Notes: generated by a model not told the origin, from the sequence alone. A DNA stretch of 64,000 bases from Tragulus kanchil (GCA_022376925.1 JAIOJX010000002.1:40200501-40264500), one strand, 5' to 3'; numbered from the stretch's first letter, positions 10,945 through 22,694 are shown. Made by a program: numbers and translations.

Positions 10945-11640
10945 CTTTTATGAACAGTTTGAGGCTTAGCATAACATAGAGAGGAAGGTACAAGGATTTT
11001 CCCCATAACCCCTGACCCTATTCATCCAGAGGCTCCTGCCTTCTCAACACCACTCCTCGGATGGTACAGCTTTTTTTTTTTAACCAAGGATGAACCTGCC
11101 CTGACATGACACTGTCCTCAGAGCCCATGATGGTCACTCTTGGTGTCATGCCTCCTGTGGGTTTGGACAAATGTGTAACATCACACAGTATTTTCACTGC
11201 CCTAAGGTCCCCTGTCTCCCACTTACTCGCCTCTACTGCAGCTTCTCTGGGGCTTTACTGGACTTCCCTGGTGTCTCAGCCAGTGAAGAATCTGCCTGCA
11301 ATGCAGAAGACTAGGGTTCAATCCTTGGGTCAGGAAACTCCTCTGGAGAAGGAAATGGTAACCCACTCCAGTATTCTTGCTGAGGAAAACCCATGGACAG
11401 AGGAGCCTGGTGTGCTACAATCCATGGGGTGACCAAGTGTCAGACACTACTTCCAGAATAAACTTCAACTGCCGCTCCACCCTGCAAATGCTGACTTTAC
11501 TGCTGTCTCCGAAGTTTTGTCTTTTCCAGAAGACCAAACAGTTGGAGTCATACAGTGTGTAGCCTTCTCAAGCAGCTTTTCCCCTTAGGAAAACGTGTGT
11601 AAGGTTTGTTCCATGGCCTGGTGGTACATTTCCTTTAAGC
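10945..11640 (-). mobile_element. Old L1 (L1M-type) 3'UTR relic, minus, interrupted by a SINE; copy 1
   Basis: On the plus strand the order is AACATAGAGAGGAAGGTACA, TGGTCACTCTTGGTGTCATG, GGGTTTGGACAAATGTGTAA, CAGTATTTTCACTGCCCTAA. After a SINE at 11261-11450 it continues with TTGTCTTTTCCAGAAGACC, GTTGGAGTCATACAGTGTGT and AGCCTTCTC. Together this is a typical reverse-oriented L1M 3' region. Its copy lies at 12063-12758. Confidence 0.7.
11261..11450 (+). mobile_element. Bov-tA SINE, nested in L1; copy 1
   Basis: tRNA head GACTTCCCTGGTGTCTCAG, B-box-like GGGTTCAATCC, then GGAGAAGGAAATGGTAACCC, ACTCCAGTATTCTTGC, CCCATGGACAGAGGAGCC and a worn 3' end. It splits the older L1 relic, so it is the younger insertion. 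Confidence 0.9.
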
Positions 11641-12062
11641 ACCAAATCACAGCTACTGAATTTCCAGCTGTCTGAAATATCACCAGTCCTTTCTTTTCTT
11701 TCCTCCTTCTTTCTCCTCCTAACCTAACACTCACTCATTCTTCGATACTTATGACTTACATTTTTCTCTATTTTAAACTGTCTCCTCTTGTAAGCTAGAA
11801 ATTCCTTCCTCCCACCATAGAACCCTCAGTGCCTGTCACAGAGCCATGACAAGCAGCATCACTTAGTATACAAAGGACTGAACAGAGCTTTGGTCATCCA
11901 GTAAGAGCTGAGCCCAGGCAGCTTGAGTGGTCCCAGCGAGAAGACAGAGCCCCACCCACACCCAGCATGGATGCGGCAGGTCAGTGCATTGTTAGGTCAC
12001 TGTAAACCCTACCCTGCCTCTGCTTCTGATTTCAGAGCTGCTTTTCTTTTAAGCCTTTATTT

Positions 12063-12758
12063 CTTTTATGAACAGTTTGAGGCTTAGCATAACATAGAGA
12101 GGAAGGTACAAGGATTTTCCCCATAACCCCTGACCCTATTCATCCAGAGGCTCCTGCCTTCTCAACACCACTCCTCGGATGGTACAGCTTTTTTTTTTTA
12201 ACCAAGGATGAACCTGCCCTGACATGACACTGTCCTCAGAGCCCATGATGGTCACTCTTGGTGTCATGCCTCCTGTGGGTTTGGACAAATGTGTAACATC
12301 ACACAGTATTTTCACTGCCCTAAGGTCCCCTGTCTCCCACTTACTCGCCTCTACTGCAGCTTCTCTGGGGCTTTACTGGACTTCCCTGGTGTCTCAGCCA
12401 GTGAAGAATCTGCCTGCAATGCAGAAGACTAGGGTTCAATCCTTGGGTCAGGAAACTCCTCTGGAGAAGGAAATGGTAACCCACTCCAGTATTCTTGCTG
12501 AGGAAAACCCATGGACAGAGGAGCCTGGTGTGCTACAATCCATGGGGTGACCAAGTGTCAGACACTACTTCCAGAATAAACTTCAACTGCCGCTCCACCC
12601 TGCAAATGCTGACTTTACTGCTGTCTCCGAAGTTTTGTCTTTTCCAGAAGACCAAACAGTTGGAGTCATACAGTGTGTAGCCTTCTCAAGCAGCTTTTCC
12701 CCTTAGGAAAACGTGTGTAAGGTTTGTTCCATGGCCTGGTGGTACATTTCCTTTAAGC
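12063..12758 (-). mobile_element. Old L1 relic, minus, copy 2 (in duplication D)
   Basis: Same element as 10945-11640, offset 1118, split at the same bases by the same SINE. Confidence 0.7.
12379..12568 (+). mobile_element. Bov-tA SINE, copy 2 (in duplication D)
   Basis: Counterpart of 11261-11450. Insertion position and wear are identical, so it was copied along with its flanks. Confidence 0.9.
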
Positions 12759-13121
12759 ACCAAATCACAGCTACTGAATTTCCAGCTGTCTGAAATATCA
12801 CCAGTCCTTTCTTTTCTTTCCTCCTTCTTTCTCCTCCTAACCTAACACTCACTCATTCTTCGATACTTATGACTTACATTTTTCTCTATTTTAAACTGTC
12901 TCCTCTTGTAAGCTAGAAATTCCTTCCTCCCACCATAGAACCCTCAGTGCCTGTCACAGAGCCATGACAAGCAGCATCACTTAGTATACAAAGGACTGAA
13001 CAGAGCTTTGGTCATCCAGTAAGAGCTGAGCCCAGGCAGCTTGAGTGGTCCCAGCGAGAAGACAGAGCCCCACCCACACCCAGCATGGATGCGGCAGGAA
13101 CTGTCAGTGCATTGTTAGGTC

Positions 13122-13651
13122 TTTGGAATAACTGCTCTCATAGACCAGGTAAACAGAAAAATTAAAACAAAACAAGTATGGCTAAATTTGTTAGGTCATT
13201 TTGTATCCAAAGGTCAAGTATGAAATGCCCAGAATTTTTCAATGAAGAGAGTATACTTTCTGATTTTTCTATTTCTCTGACAGTGTTACCTTTTTAACTT
13301 TTTAATTCTATTTCAGGTTTTTATTTTTTTCCAGCAGAAGTTGATATTATCTGATGTACCTGAGTCTTAAGTTTATCAGTAAGAAAAAAAATCTCCATTG
13401 AAAAAGCTTAAACTAACTACAAGTAAGGCAAATGTATCTTGAATAAAACTCAACAATATTGATAGGAATAATAAAATATCCAGCACTTTATGAGGCTAAG
13501 TTCATAATATCTACAATTTTATCAAGAATTTTAAGGGAGGCAAAATAGCAAAATACATTCTAAAGAGTAAAAATATCACAGTTTATTCATAATTGACAGG
13601 AATTAACAGACAAGGTCATTAAATCAGTTATTATAACTATCGCACGTGTTC
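13122..13651. other. Unassigned AT-rich single-copy DNA
   Basis: No repeat family or gene recognised. Runs into duplication E. Confidence 0.5.
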
Positions 13652-14020
13652 CAACAATTTAAGTAAAGTCTCAGAAGTTATAAAAAAGATCGAATCAAAC
13701 TTCCGAGGCTGGAACCACAATGTTTCTGGATGGATTCACATTGGGTTAGATACGCAGAAGAGGAGATCAGTGAACTGAAAGGCAAAGAAGTAACGATTAT
13801 CAAATTGGAACAGAGGGAGAAAAAATTAACAGAACATTCTTGTTAGAAACTGGAGTTACAATTTCAACTAATAAACATACAATCAGTCTCTGAAGGTGAA
13901 ACAAATATATTTTCAATGTAATTGTCTGAAATGTTCTCTTAAGAAAACTATAAACTTCACAGATCCAAGAACCACAAAACGCAATAAATATGGAGGAAGT
14001 AAATAAAAGATAAAGTAAAA

Positions 14021-14275
14021 GGGCTTCCCTGGTGGTCCAGTGGGTAAAGAGTCCGCCTTGCAGTTCAGGGGGCACTGGTTCAATCCTTGGTCCAGAAGAG
14101 CCACGTGCCGCGGAGCGGCTAGACCAGTGTGTCCATTTATGTGCCAGCACTCTGGAGCGCATGCGCCCAGAGCTCGTGCTCTGTAACGAGAGGCCACTGC
14201 AATGGGAGGCCCACACAGGCCAAAGAATAAAGATGGATGAAAAAAAAAAGCAACAATAAAAGAGACCAAAATTTT
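14021..14275 (+). mobile_element. CHR-family tRNA-derived SINE, copy 1
   Basis: Begins GGGCTTCCCTGGTGGTCCAG and has a GGTTCAATCC B-box. It continues with a CGCGGAGCGGCTAGACCA segment, GCGCATGCGCCCAGAGC, CTCTGTAACGAGAGGCCAC and GGAGGCCCACACAGGCC, and ends in an A-rich tail. This is a different CHR subfamily from the one at 514. The 75-codon frame across it is not a gene. Confidence 0.9.
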
Positions 14276-15124
14276 TTAAAAAAAGAGCATTTATATCTAA
14301 ACACCTGTTTCATAAATTAGTAAAAATGTAAATAAAGGAAGAAACACTAGCAATCACCCTCGTCCATCACCACCCGTCCGCTGACTTCTGTCTTTGATCA
14401 CGGCCTGTCTTCTACCCAGGAGCCAGTGGAACCAGCCGCCTGTAGGCTCCTCACCGAGGCAGGGCAGCTCCGGACCTGCCACTCACTCAGCCTTTTCTGT
14501 GATCCATAGATCTAACGAAGGTTCTAGAAATAATCACTTCACACCAAACTGAATGTACCTCAATCTTCCTTTTTGGTATAACATACAAACACAGGTTTTT
14601 GCTTTGTTTTGTATTATGACAAATAGAGTTTTCCTCCTAAAGCAATATCATAAATTATAGCTCTGACAGTTCAAATCATAGTAAGGGAATTTTATGTGAG
14701 TTAGAAGAATTTCCGTGCCTCATAATTGCTAAAACGACGTTCCAAATGTTTTCTAGGCAACAATTTAAGTAAAGTCTCAGAAGTTATAAAAAGATCGAAT
14801 CAAACTTCGAGGCTGGAACCACAATGTTTCTGGATGGATTCACATTGGGTTAGATACGCAGAAGAGGAGATCAGTGAACTGAAAGGCAAAGAAGTAACGA
14901 TTATCAAATTGGAACAGAGGGAGAAAAAATTAACAGAACATTCTTGTTAGAAACTGGAGTTACAATTTCAACTAATAAACATACAATCAGTCTCTGAAGG
15001 TGAAACAAATATATTTTCAATGTAATTGTCTGAAATGTTCTCTTAAGAAAACTATAAACTTCACAGATCCAAGAACCACAAAACGCAATAAATATGGAGG
15101 AAGTAAATAAAAGATAAAGTAAAA

Positions 15125-15379
15125 GGGCTTCCCTGGTGGTCCAGTGGGTAAAGAGTCCGCCTTGCAGTTCAGGGGGCACTGGTTCAATCCTTGGTCCAGA
15201 AGAGCCACGTGCCGCGGAGCGGCTAGACCAGTGTGTCCATTTATGTGCCAGCACTCTGGAGCGCATGCGCCCAGAGCTCGTGCTCTGTAACGAGAGGCCA
15301 CTGCAATGGGAGGCCCACACAGGCCAAAGAATAAAGATGGATGAAAAAAAAAAGCAACAATAAAAGAGACCAAAATTTT
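15125..15379 (+). mobile_element. CHR-family SINE, copy 2 (in duplication E)
   Basis: Counterpart of 14021-14275 at offset 1104. Confidence 0.9.
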
Positions 15380-16317
15380 TTAAAAAAAGAGCATTTATAT
15401 CTAAACACCTGTTTCATAAATTAGTAAAAATGTAAATAAAGGAAGAAACACTAGCAATCACCCTCGTCCATCACCACCCGTCCGCTGACTTCTGTCTTTG
15501 ATCACGGCCTGTCTTCTACCCAGGAGCCAGTGGAACCAGCCGCCTGTAGGCTCCTCACCGAGGCAGGGCAGCTCCGGACCTGCCACTCACTCAGCCTTTT
15601 CTGTGATCCATAGATCTAACGAAGGTTCTAGAAATAATCACTTCACACCAAACTGAATGTACCTCAATCTTCCTTTTTGGTATAACATACAAACACAGGT
15701 TTTTGCTTTGTTTTGTATTATGACAAATAGAGTTTTCCTCCTAAAGCAATATCATAAATTATAGCTCTGACAGTTCAAATCATAGTAAGGGAATTTTATG
15801 TGAGTTAGAAGAATTTCCGTGCCTCATAATTGCTAAAACACTGACATAGTTTACACAGAATTTTCATTACTGAGGGTTATATATATTTTAAAGGTAAATA
15901 TACTTTGTGGAAAGGGTTATCAATATAATAGGCTTTCCAAATATTTTACTTTTCTGCCCCTTAAATAAGCATTTATCATTTATATTTTTTCCTCAGGTGA
16001 ATTTAATTCTCAGTATATGTTTTCTTTTACTAGAGCATATTTTTATAAGAAACTTGATTGTCCTTTAAATAATAAAAGCGGGACTCTTAAGAAACTTGAT
16101 AAAATAATGCAACTGTTCATTCCACAGAGAGAAAATATAGTTTAGAACCTGGCTCTGGCATGTTAATTCCCTTCCTTGCTGCCAAGTTCAAAGATTGCAT
16201 GCAATTTGGCTTGATCTCCTTGGCTTACTGATAAGCTACAAAGGACTAAAGAGAAGAAGCATCTGGACCGACCAGCCTTCTCTTCTCTGTCACCATCTTC
16301 AGCATTACTGTCTGGCT

Positions 16318-16402
16318 GGAGATGGTGAAGGACAGAGAAGCCAGGTGTGCTGCAGTCCATGAGGTCACAGAGACTCGGACATGATTGAGCGACTGAACAA
16401 CA
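16318..16402 (+). mobile_element. BovB/BovA 3' tail fragment (also at 17414-17498)
   Basis: About 85 bases: GGAGATGGTGAAGGACAGAG, GTGCTGCAGTCCATGAGG and GATTGAGCGACTGAACAACA. These are the terminal blocks shared by BovB 3' ends and the BovA monomers derived from them. The second copy is offset by 1096. Confidence 0.8.
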
Positions 16403-16847
16403 ACTGGTTAGTACATGGAAATAACATGGACAAGAGAGGGCATGACAGAGCTCCTTAGAAGGTTCCTTTCCGTGTTTGAAGAAGGTTTTGATTTGAACAG
16501 AAAGCAGCCCACCTCCTCAGTACCAGGTGGTGTGCCCACCTTGCCTGAACGGTCCAGGAATACCTCACCATCCTAAGCCCCCACACCCCCTGCCCACAGC
16601 AGAGGGTAGCATCACCAACCCTCTGATATGGGAGGCCCCCAGGTCACAGGATGCCCCAGGTCACAGACCAAGAAGTTGGGTCTGCCCAAGCCCCACAGCC
16701 TTGAATGCTGCCTCCTGACCTCCGCGTCCCGCCCCACTCAGAGAGCAGTTATCCAAGGCCAACCTGGAGGTGTTCTTTGGGAATTTCCTTTCTCCTCAGG
16801 TAACAGCTCTCTAATGGCTATTTATCTAATATCTGAAAAGTATTTTC
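16403..16847. other. Unassigned DNA, GC-richer than its surroundings (also 17499-17943 and 18656-19047)
   Basis: A moderately C-rich stretch (about 16510-16800) with overlapping 63- and 105-codon frames on the plus strand. No splice-flanked or conserved coding pattern is evident to me. It is present three times because of duplications F and G. Confidence 0.45.
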
Positions 16848-18030
16848 TCATAAATTATAGCTCTGACAGTTCAAATCATAGTAAGGGAATTTTATGTGAG
16901 TTAGAAGAATTTCCGTGCCTCATAATTGCTAAAACACTGACATAGTTTACACAGAATTTTCATTACTGAGGGTTATATATATTTTAAAGGTAAATATACT
17001 TTGTGGAAAGGGTTATCAATATAATAGGCTTTCCAAATATTTTACTTTTCTGCCCCTTAAATAAGCATTTATCATTTATATTTTTTCCTCAGGTGAATTT
17101 AATTCTCAGTATATGTTTTCTTTTACTAGAGCATATTTTTATAAGAAACTTGATTGTCCTTTAAATAATAAAAGCGGGACTCTTAAGAAACTTGATAAAA
17201 TAATGCAACTGTTCATTCCACAGAGAGAAAATATAGTTTAGAACCTGGCTCTGGCATGTTAATTCCCTTCCTTGCTGCCAAGTTCAAAGATTGCATGCAA
17301 TTTGGCTTGATCTCCTTGGCTTACTGATAAGCTACAAAGGACTAAAGAGAAGAAGCATCTGGACCGACCAGCCTTCTCTTCTCTGTCACCATCTTCAGCA
17401 TTACTGTCTGGCTGGAGATGGTGAAGGACAGAGAAGCCAGGTGTGCTGCAGTCCATGAGGTCACAGAGACTCGGACATGATTGAGCGACTGAACAACAAC
17501 TGGTTAGTACATGGAAATAACATGGACAAGAGAGGGCATGACAGAGCTCCTTAGAAGGTTCCTTTCCGTGTTTGAAGAAGGTTTTGATTTGAACAGAAAG
17601 CAGCCCACCTCCTCAGTACCAGGTGGTGTGCCCACCTTGCCTGAACGGTCCAGGAATACCTCACCATCCTAAGCCCCCACACCCCCTGCCCACAGCAGAG
17701 GGTAGCATCACCAACCCTCTGATATGGGAGGCCCCCAGGTCACAGGATGCCCCAGGTCACAGACCAAGAAGTTGGGTCTGCCCAAGCCCCACAGCCTTGA
17801 ATGCTGCCTCCTGACCTCCGCGTCCCGCCCCACTCAGAGAGCAGTTATCCAAGGCCAACCTGGAGGTGTTCTTTGGGAATTTCCTTTCTCCTCAGGTAAC
17901 AGCTCTCTAATGGCTATTTATCTAATATCTGAAAAGTATTTTCTCATTTTTTCTCAGTTTTAAAGATGTTTAAGGACATCTGGCAAGTCTGGTATCAGAT
18001 CTCCGATGGATGAAAGCAACAGTTAAGTTT

Positions 18031-18228
18031 GTTGTTGTTGTTCAGTTGCTCAATTGTGCCCGACTCTGTGACCCTGTAGACTGCAGCACGCCAGGCTTCC
18101 TTGCCCTTCACTGACTCCCAGAGTCTGCTCAAACTCCTGTCCATGGAGTCGGTGATGCCATCCAACTGTCTCATCCTCTGTTGCCCCCTTCTCCTTCTGC
18201 CCTCAGTCTCTTCCCAGCATCAGGGTAT
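18031..18228 (-). mobile_element. BovB/Bov-A2 3' fragment (minus), copy 1
   Basis: On the plus strand: GTTGTTCAGTTGCTCAATTG, CCCGACTCTGTGACCCTG, CTGCAGCACGCCAGGC, GGAGTCGGTGATGCCATCCA and CTTCCCAGCATCAGGGT. This is the reverse complement of the BovB terminal coding and tail region. It cannot be cleanly divided between BovB and its SINE derivative Bov-A2. Confidence 0.85.
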
Positions 18229-18252
18229 TTTTATATGCTACACATTTTCTTT

Positions 18253-18311
18253 ATTCCTTATCCTTAAATATTAATTTCCTTATCCTTAAACATTAAATTC
18301 CTTATCCTTAA
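18253..18311. repeat. Short tandem repeat, about 22-base unit x3 (also 19357-19415)
   Basis: Three imperfect repeats of a unit containing TTCCTTATCCTTAAA lie just beyond the BovB fragment, possibly grown from its tail region. Confidence 0.8.
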
Positions 18312-19134
18312 TGTATTTTGGAATCAATTTAGCTTCCTATTACCATAGTTATATTTGTTTTAGACTGTGATAAGTTAATAAGGTGACTGTTATTTGAGTA
18401 CTGAAGTTTTATTTAACTCAAATGAGAGCAACTTATATAGTCAGTTGGATTAAAATTGCTAAAATATGTCCTGTTGCTGTGTAAATTGTTAATAATTGGG
18501 GATTAAAGATGAGAAAAGGTAAGAATAATGAGACGTAATTATAACAACCCTGCTAGATATATAGTCTCACATTTTATGCTGAAATAAATTTAATCTACTT
18601 TAACATTTCTCAAAAGAACATTATATGACACTTGTGATCATGTCTTCTGCCATTCTAGAAGGTTCCTTTCCGTGTTTGAAGAAGGTTTTGATTTGAACAG
18701 AAAGCAGCCCACCTCCTCAGTACCAGGTGGTGTGCCCACCTTGCCTGAACGGTCCAGGAATACCTCACCATCCTAAGCCCCCACACCCCCTGCCCACAGC
18801 AGAGGGTAGCATCACCAACCCTCTGATATGGGAGGCCCCCAGGTCACAGGATGCCCCAGGTCACAGACCAAGAAGTTGGGTCTGCCCAAGCCCCACAGCC
18901 TTGAATGCTGCCTCCTGACCTCCGCGTCCCGCCCCACTCAGAGAGCAGTTATCCAAGGCCAACCTGGAGGTGTTCTTTGGGAATTTCCTTTCTCCTCAGG
19001 TAACAGCTCTCTAATGGCTATTTATCTAATATCTGAAAAGTATTTTCTCATTTTTTCTCAGTTTTAAAGATGTTTAAGGACATCTGGCAAGTCTGGTATC
19101 AGATCTCCGATGGATGAAAGCAACAGTTAAGTTT

Positions 19135-19332
19135 GTTGTTGTTGTTCAGTTGCTCAATTGTGCCCGACTCTGTGACCCTGTAGACTGCAGCACGCCAGGC
19201 TTCCTTGCCCTTCACTGACTCCCAGAGTCTGCTCAAACTCCTGTCCATGGAGTCGGTGATGCCATCCAACTGTCTCATCCTCTGTTGCCCCCTTCTCCTT
19301 CTGCCCTCAGTCTCTTCCCAGCATCAGGGTAT
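19135..19332 (-). mobile_element. BovB/Bov-A2 3' fragment (minus), copy 2 (in duplication G)
   Basis: Counterpart of 18031-18228, offset 1104. Confidence 0.85.
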
Positions 19333-20624
19333 TTTTATATGCTACACATTTTCTTTATTCCTTATCCTTAAATATTAATTTCCTTATCCTTAAACATTAA
19401 ATTCCTTATCCTTAATGTATTTTGGAATCAATTTAGCTTCCTATTACCATAGTTATATTTGTTTTAGACTGTGATAAGTTAATAAGGTGACTGTTATTTG
19501 AGTACTGAAGTTTTATTTAACTCAAATGAGAGCAACTTATATAGTCAGTTGGATTAAAATTGCTAAAATATGTCCTGTTGCTGTGTAAATTGTTAATAAT
19601 TGGGGATTAAAGATGAGAAAAGGTAAGAATAATGAGACGTAATTATAACAACCCTGCTAGATATATAGTCTCACATTTTATGCTGAAATAAATTTAATCT
19701 ACTTTAACATTTCTCAAAAGAACATTATATGACACTTGTGATCATGTCTTCTGCCATTCCTAGAAGATGACATAGAAAAAATTATTTTCTTCTCTCTGAC
19801 TAAATGCACTCTTGTTGCTAGGTTACAACTGATCTCAGTCTTTTAAAAGTTGTTTTATAAAATAATAACTAAAATGTCTTTTTCTTCTCAGTAGAAGAAT
19901 ACAGGTGGGATCTCTCAGATCAGCCACCTCACTATCTTCACAAAAGTAGACCTTTTTTATTTGAATGTGCGTAATGATTAATATAAGTCTATTCCTGGAA
20001 GAGAAGAAGCTTAAGAATTTTGCCTATAAATGTGTTTTTAAAAATTTATTAATTTCAATATTTTTTAAATTGTAAAGGTACATATATTTTGTTTGTTTTT
20101 ACAGAAGAAAAATATCTAAACAGGATGTTTTTCTCACTGGGTTCAGAGTTTTACTGCTTGAATATGCTTAAAATTTGGTAGATTGTATAATCAAAATTAC
20201 TTTTTATACTATGAAATATTCTCATTAACTATTAAACTTATTTATCACCACTTCTTGATGGAAATTTATATAAAGTGATAGGATCACTTCTCATAATACT
20301 CAAGCATGTTACTAATTATTCTTCATAAATCCTCCTATCTCAGGGTGTTTTTCAAGATATTTCTTGAGGATATTTTTGAAAGGAAATATTTTCTTAGCAC
20401 GTAAAATTGGGTGTATGCTCTTAAAGTTGTGTGTTCTCCTGGAAGATCACTGATCTGGTAAAAATGAATGAAGATATAGATTATTTTTAATGCTGCAACA
20501 CATCAGTTCCTTACAAGGTATATACCATAGTCTATGACCGTTATGATACCCATAGCGAATGTGTTAGTGTTATTTTTGTATTTCAATAATTATTCAACGA
20601 AGGAATATGAAGTAAAAGGGTTTT

Positions 20625-20770
20625 TTTGTTGTTGGTATGTTGGTGTGTACACCACATCTTCTTTGCCCATTCATCTGTTGATGGACACTTGGATTGCTAT
20701 TGTAATAGGGCTGCAGTGAACACTGGGGAGCATATATGTTTTGAATTATGGCAGTTCTATTCTCGCCCTT
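20625..20770 (-). mobile_element. L1 relic (minus), copy 1; copy 2 at 21823-21969
   Basis: The plus strand reads ACACCACATCTTCTTTGCCC, ATTCATCTGTTGATGGACAC, GCTATTGTAATAGGGCTGCA, GTGAACACTGGGGAGCATAT. This is the reverse of a conserved L1 3' ORF2/UTR stretch. The 86-codon frame crossing it is not a gene. Confidence 0.8.
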
Positions 20771-21822
20771 TGGTAATTGTTTCTCCTTTCTGCCCTATTA
20801 GTTTTATCACACTATTCTACAAATTTAGGAGATTTAAACGTAACAACCCTGCTAGATATATAGTCTCACATTTTATGCTGAAATAAATTTAATCTACTTT
20901 AACATTTCTCAAAAGAACATTATATGACACTTGTGATCATGTCTTCTGCCATTCCTAGAAGATGACATAGAAAAAATTATTTTCTTCTCTCTGACTAAAT
21001 GCACTCTTGTTGCTAGGTTACAACTGATCTCAGTCTTTTAAAAGTTGTTTTATAAAATAATAACTAAAATGTCTTTTTCTTCTCAGTAGAAGAATACAGG
21101 TGGGATCTCTCAGATCAGCCACCTCACTATCTTCACAAAAGTAGACCTTTTTTATTTGAATGTGCGTAATGATTAATATAAGTCTATTCCTGGAAGAGAA
21201 GAAGCTTAAGAATTTTGCCTATAAATGTGTTTTTAAAAATTTATTAATTTCAATATTTTTTAAATTGTAAAGGTACATATATTTTGTTTGTTTTTACAGA
21301 AGAAAAATATCTAAACAGGATGTTTTTCTCACTGGGTTCAGAGTTTTACTGCTTGAATATGCTTAAAAATTTGGTAGATTGTATAATCAAAATTACTTTT
21401 TATACTATGAAATATTCTCATTAACTATTAAACTTATTTATCACCACTTCTTGATGGAAATTTATATAAAGTGATAGGATCACTTCTCATAATACTCAAG
21501 CATGTTACTAATTATTCTTCATAAATCCTCCTATCTCAGGGTGTTTTTCAAGATATTTCTTGAGGATATTTTTTTGAAAGGAAATATTTTCTTAGCACGT
21601 AAAATTGGGTGTATGCTCTTAAAGTTGTGTGTTCTCCTGGAAGATCACTGATCTGGTAAAAATGAATGAAGATATAGATTATTTTTAATGCTGCAACACA
21701 TCAGTTCCTTACAAGGTATATACCATAGTCTATGACCGTTATGATACCCATAGCGAATGTGTTAGTGTTATTTTTGTATTTCAATAATTATTCAACGAAG
21801 GAATATGAAGTAAAAGGGTTTT

Positions 21823-21969
21823 TTTGTTGTTGGTATGTTGGTGTGTACACCACATCTTCTTTGCCCATTCATCTGTTGATGGACACTTGGATTGCTATTG
21901 TAATAGGGCTGCAGTGAACACTGGGGAGCATATATGTTTTGAATTATGGCAGTTCTATTCTCGCCCTTT
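21823..21969 (-). mobile_element. L1 relic (minus), copy 2 (in duplication H)
   Basis: Counterpart of 20625-20770, offset 1198. Confidence 0.8.
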
Positions 21970-22192
21970 GTAAAAAGTAATTGTTTCTCTCCTTTCTGTC
22001 TCCTTTTTACTGAAGTATTAAGCAACTTTTTATATACACACTATTCTACAAATTTAGGAGAGCTCATTTTAAATGGTGAAACATTACAAAACTATTGGGA
22101 ATTGAGGTAGAGTGTCAACCTGCCAATTTCAGCCAGCACATTGGACCCTGATTCTGTGCCCTGGTTCCATGCGCAAGGAGCTTCTCTCACAG

Positions 22193-22380
22193 GTCAGAGG
22201 GCAAACAGTCTCGCTGAACTGCAGGAGAACTGGGTTCAATCTCTGGGTAGGAAAGATCCCTGGAGGAGGGAATAGCAACCCATTCCAGTATTCTTGACTG
22301 GAGAATTTCATGGACAGTGGAACCTGGTGGGCTACAGTCCATGAGATCACAAGAGTTGGACACAACTGAGTGACTCACAG
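22193..22380 (+). mobile_element. Bov-tA SINE
   Basis: Worn tRNA head, B-box-like TGGGTTCAATCTCTGGG, then GAATAGCAACCCATTCCAGT, ATTCTTGACTGGAGAATTTC, GGGCTACAGTCCATGAG and GTTGGACACAACTGAGTGAC. Single-copy in this window. The short frames on both strands here are SINE artefacts. Confidence 0.9.
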
Positions 22381-22694
22381 TTACTGATTGGATACATGAA
22401 TGTTTCTTCATGTTTTCAAACCTCATGTTTGTCTTTATACTTTTTCATGTGGATTCAGTGCATGAAGGCATTTCCTGTTATTTATGAAAATTTCAATGAG
22501 TATGTTAGTTTCCTTAACAAACAAGAACATTAATAGTTTGGAAGCTCCCCAGGAACAAACATGTGTGTGTGTGTGTCCTGACATAAGCCATCTGAATATT
22601 CACACATGCCTGGTGCCTTGGTGACAGATGGCTACACTGATGATGAGGTCTTTTCAACAAGAAGTCATTTGATTTTGTAAAAACATCCTTCCTA
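22381..22694. other. Unassigned DNA with a short (TG)n
   Basis: Only a short TG run at about 22561-22577 is notable. Confidence 0.5.

Larger units (their letters stand above)
10879..13121. repeat. Direct duplication D (copies 10879-11996 and 11997-13121)
   Basis: Exactly head-to-tail with an offset of 1118. The junction shares only TC between the two parent ends. The first copy lacks five bases (AACTG) 25 bases before its end, compared with the second at about 13098-13102. The content is an old L1 relic split by a Bov-tA. Confidence 0.97.
13652..15839. repeat. Direct duplication E (copies 13652-14735 and 14758-15839)
   Basis: Offset 1106, falling to 1104 after two single-base differences near the start (A6 versus A5 at 13685, and CC versus C in ACTTCCGAGG). 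The copies are separated by 22 bases (14736-14757). The last 88 bases of copy 2 are also the first 88 bases of duplication F, so that stretch occurs three times (14648, 15752, 16848). Confidence 0.97.
15752..17943. repeat. Direct duplication F (copies 15752-16847 and 16848-17943)
   Basis: Exactly head-to-tail, with offset and unit both 1096 bases. The two parent ends share TCAT at the join. Copy 2 runs on into new sequence at 17944, and its last 392 bases are the start of duplication G. The content is mostly unassigned, with one short BovB/BovA tail. Confidence 0.97.
17552..19759. repeat. Direct duplication G (copies 17552-18655 and 18656-19759)
   Basis: Head-to-tail with an offset of 1104. 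The join shares TAGAAG between the parent ends, and the first copy lacks one C right at its end (GCCATTC versus GCCATTCC). The first 392 bases of copy 1 are the end of F copy 2, so this block occurs at 16456, 17552 and 18656. Confidence 0.97.
19646..22062. repeat. Direct duplication H (copies 19646-20833 and 20841-22062)
   Basis: The longest offset of the set: 1195 at the start, 1198 further on through small A/T-run indels (for example 20169 and 20370). Near its end (20765-20833) the first copy matches the second only with several deletions and substitutions, missing about 30 bases that the second has at 21970-22035. Its first 114 bases overlap G copy 2, so they occur at 18542, 19646 and 20841. 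Confidence 0.96.

Noticed and set aside
14021..14110. tRNA genes at the heads of SINEs
   Set aside because: The A/B-box-like heads belong to tRNA-derived SINEs. They do not fold into a full cloverleaf by eye and are followed by SINE bodies and A-rich tails.
13800..14216. 138-codon minus-strand frame and its copy at 14904-15320
   Set aside because: About half of it is the antisense of a CHR SINE (14021-14275). The rest has no recognisable protein features.
13652..22062. Tandem gene array or satellite DNA
   Set aside because: Each repeated segment is different from the next and occurs only two (in overlaps three) times, so this is not a satellite. No gene is carried by the units.
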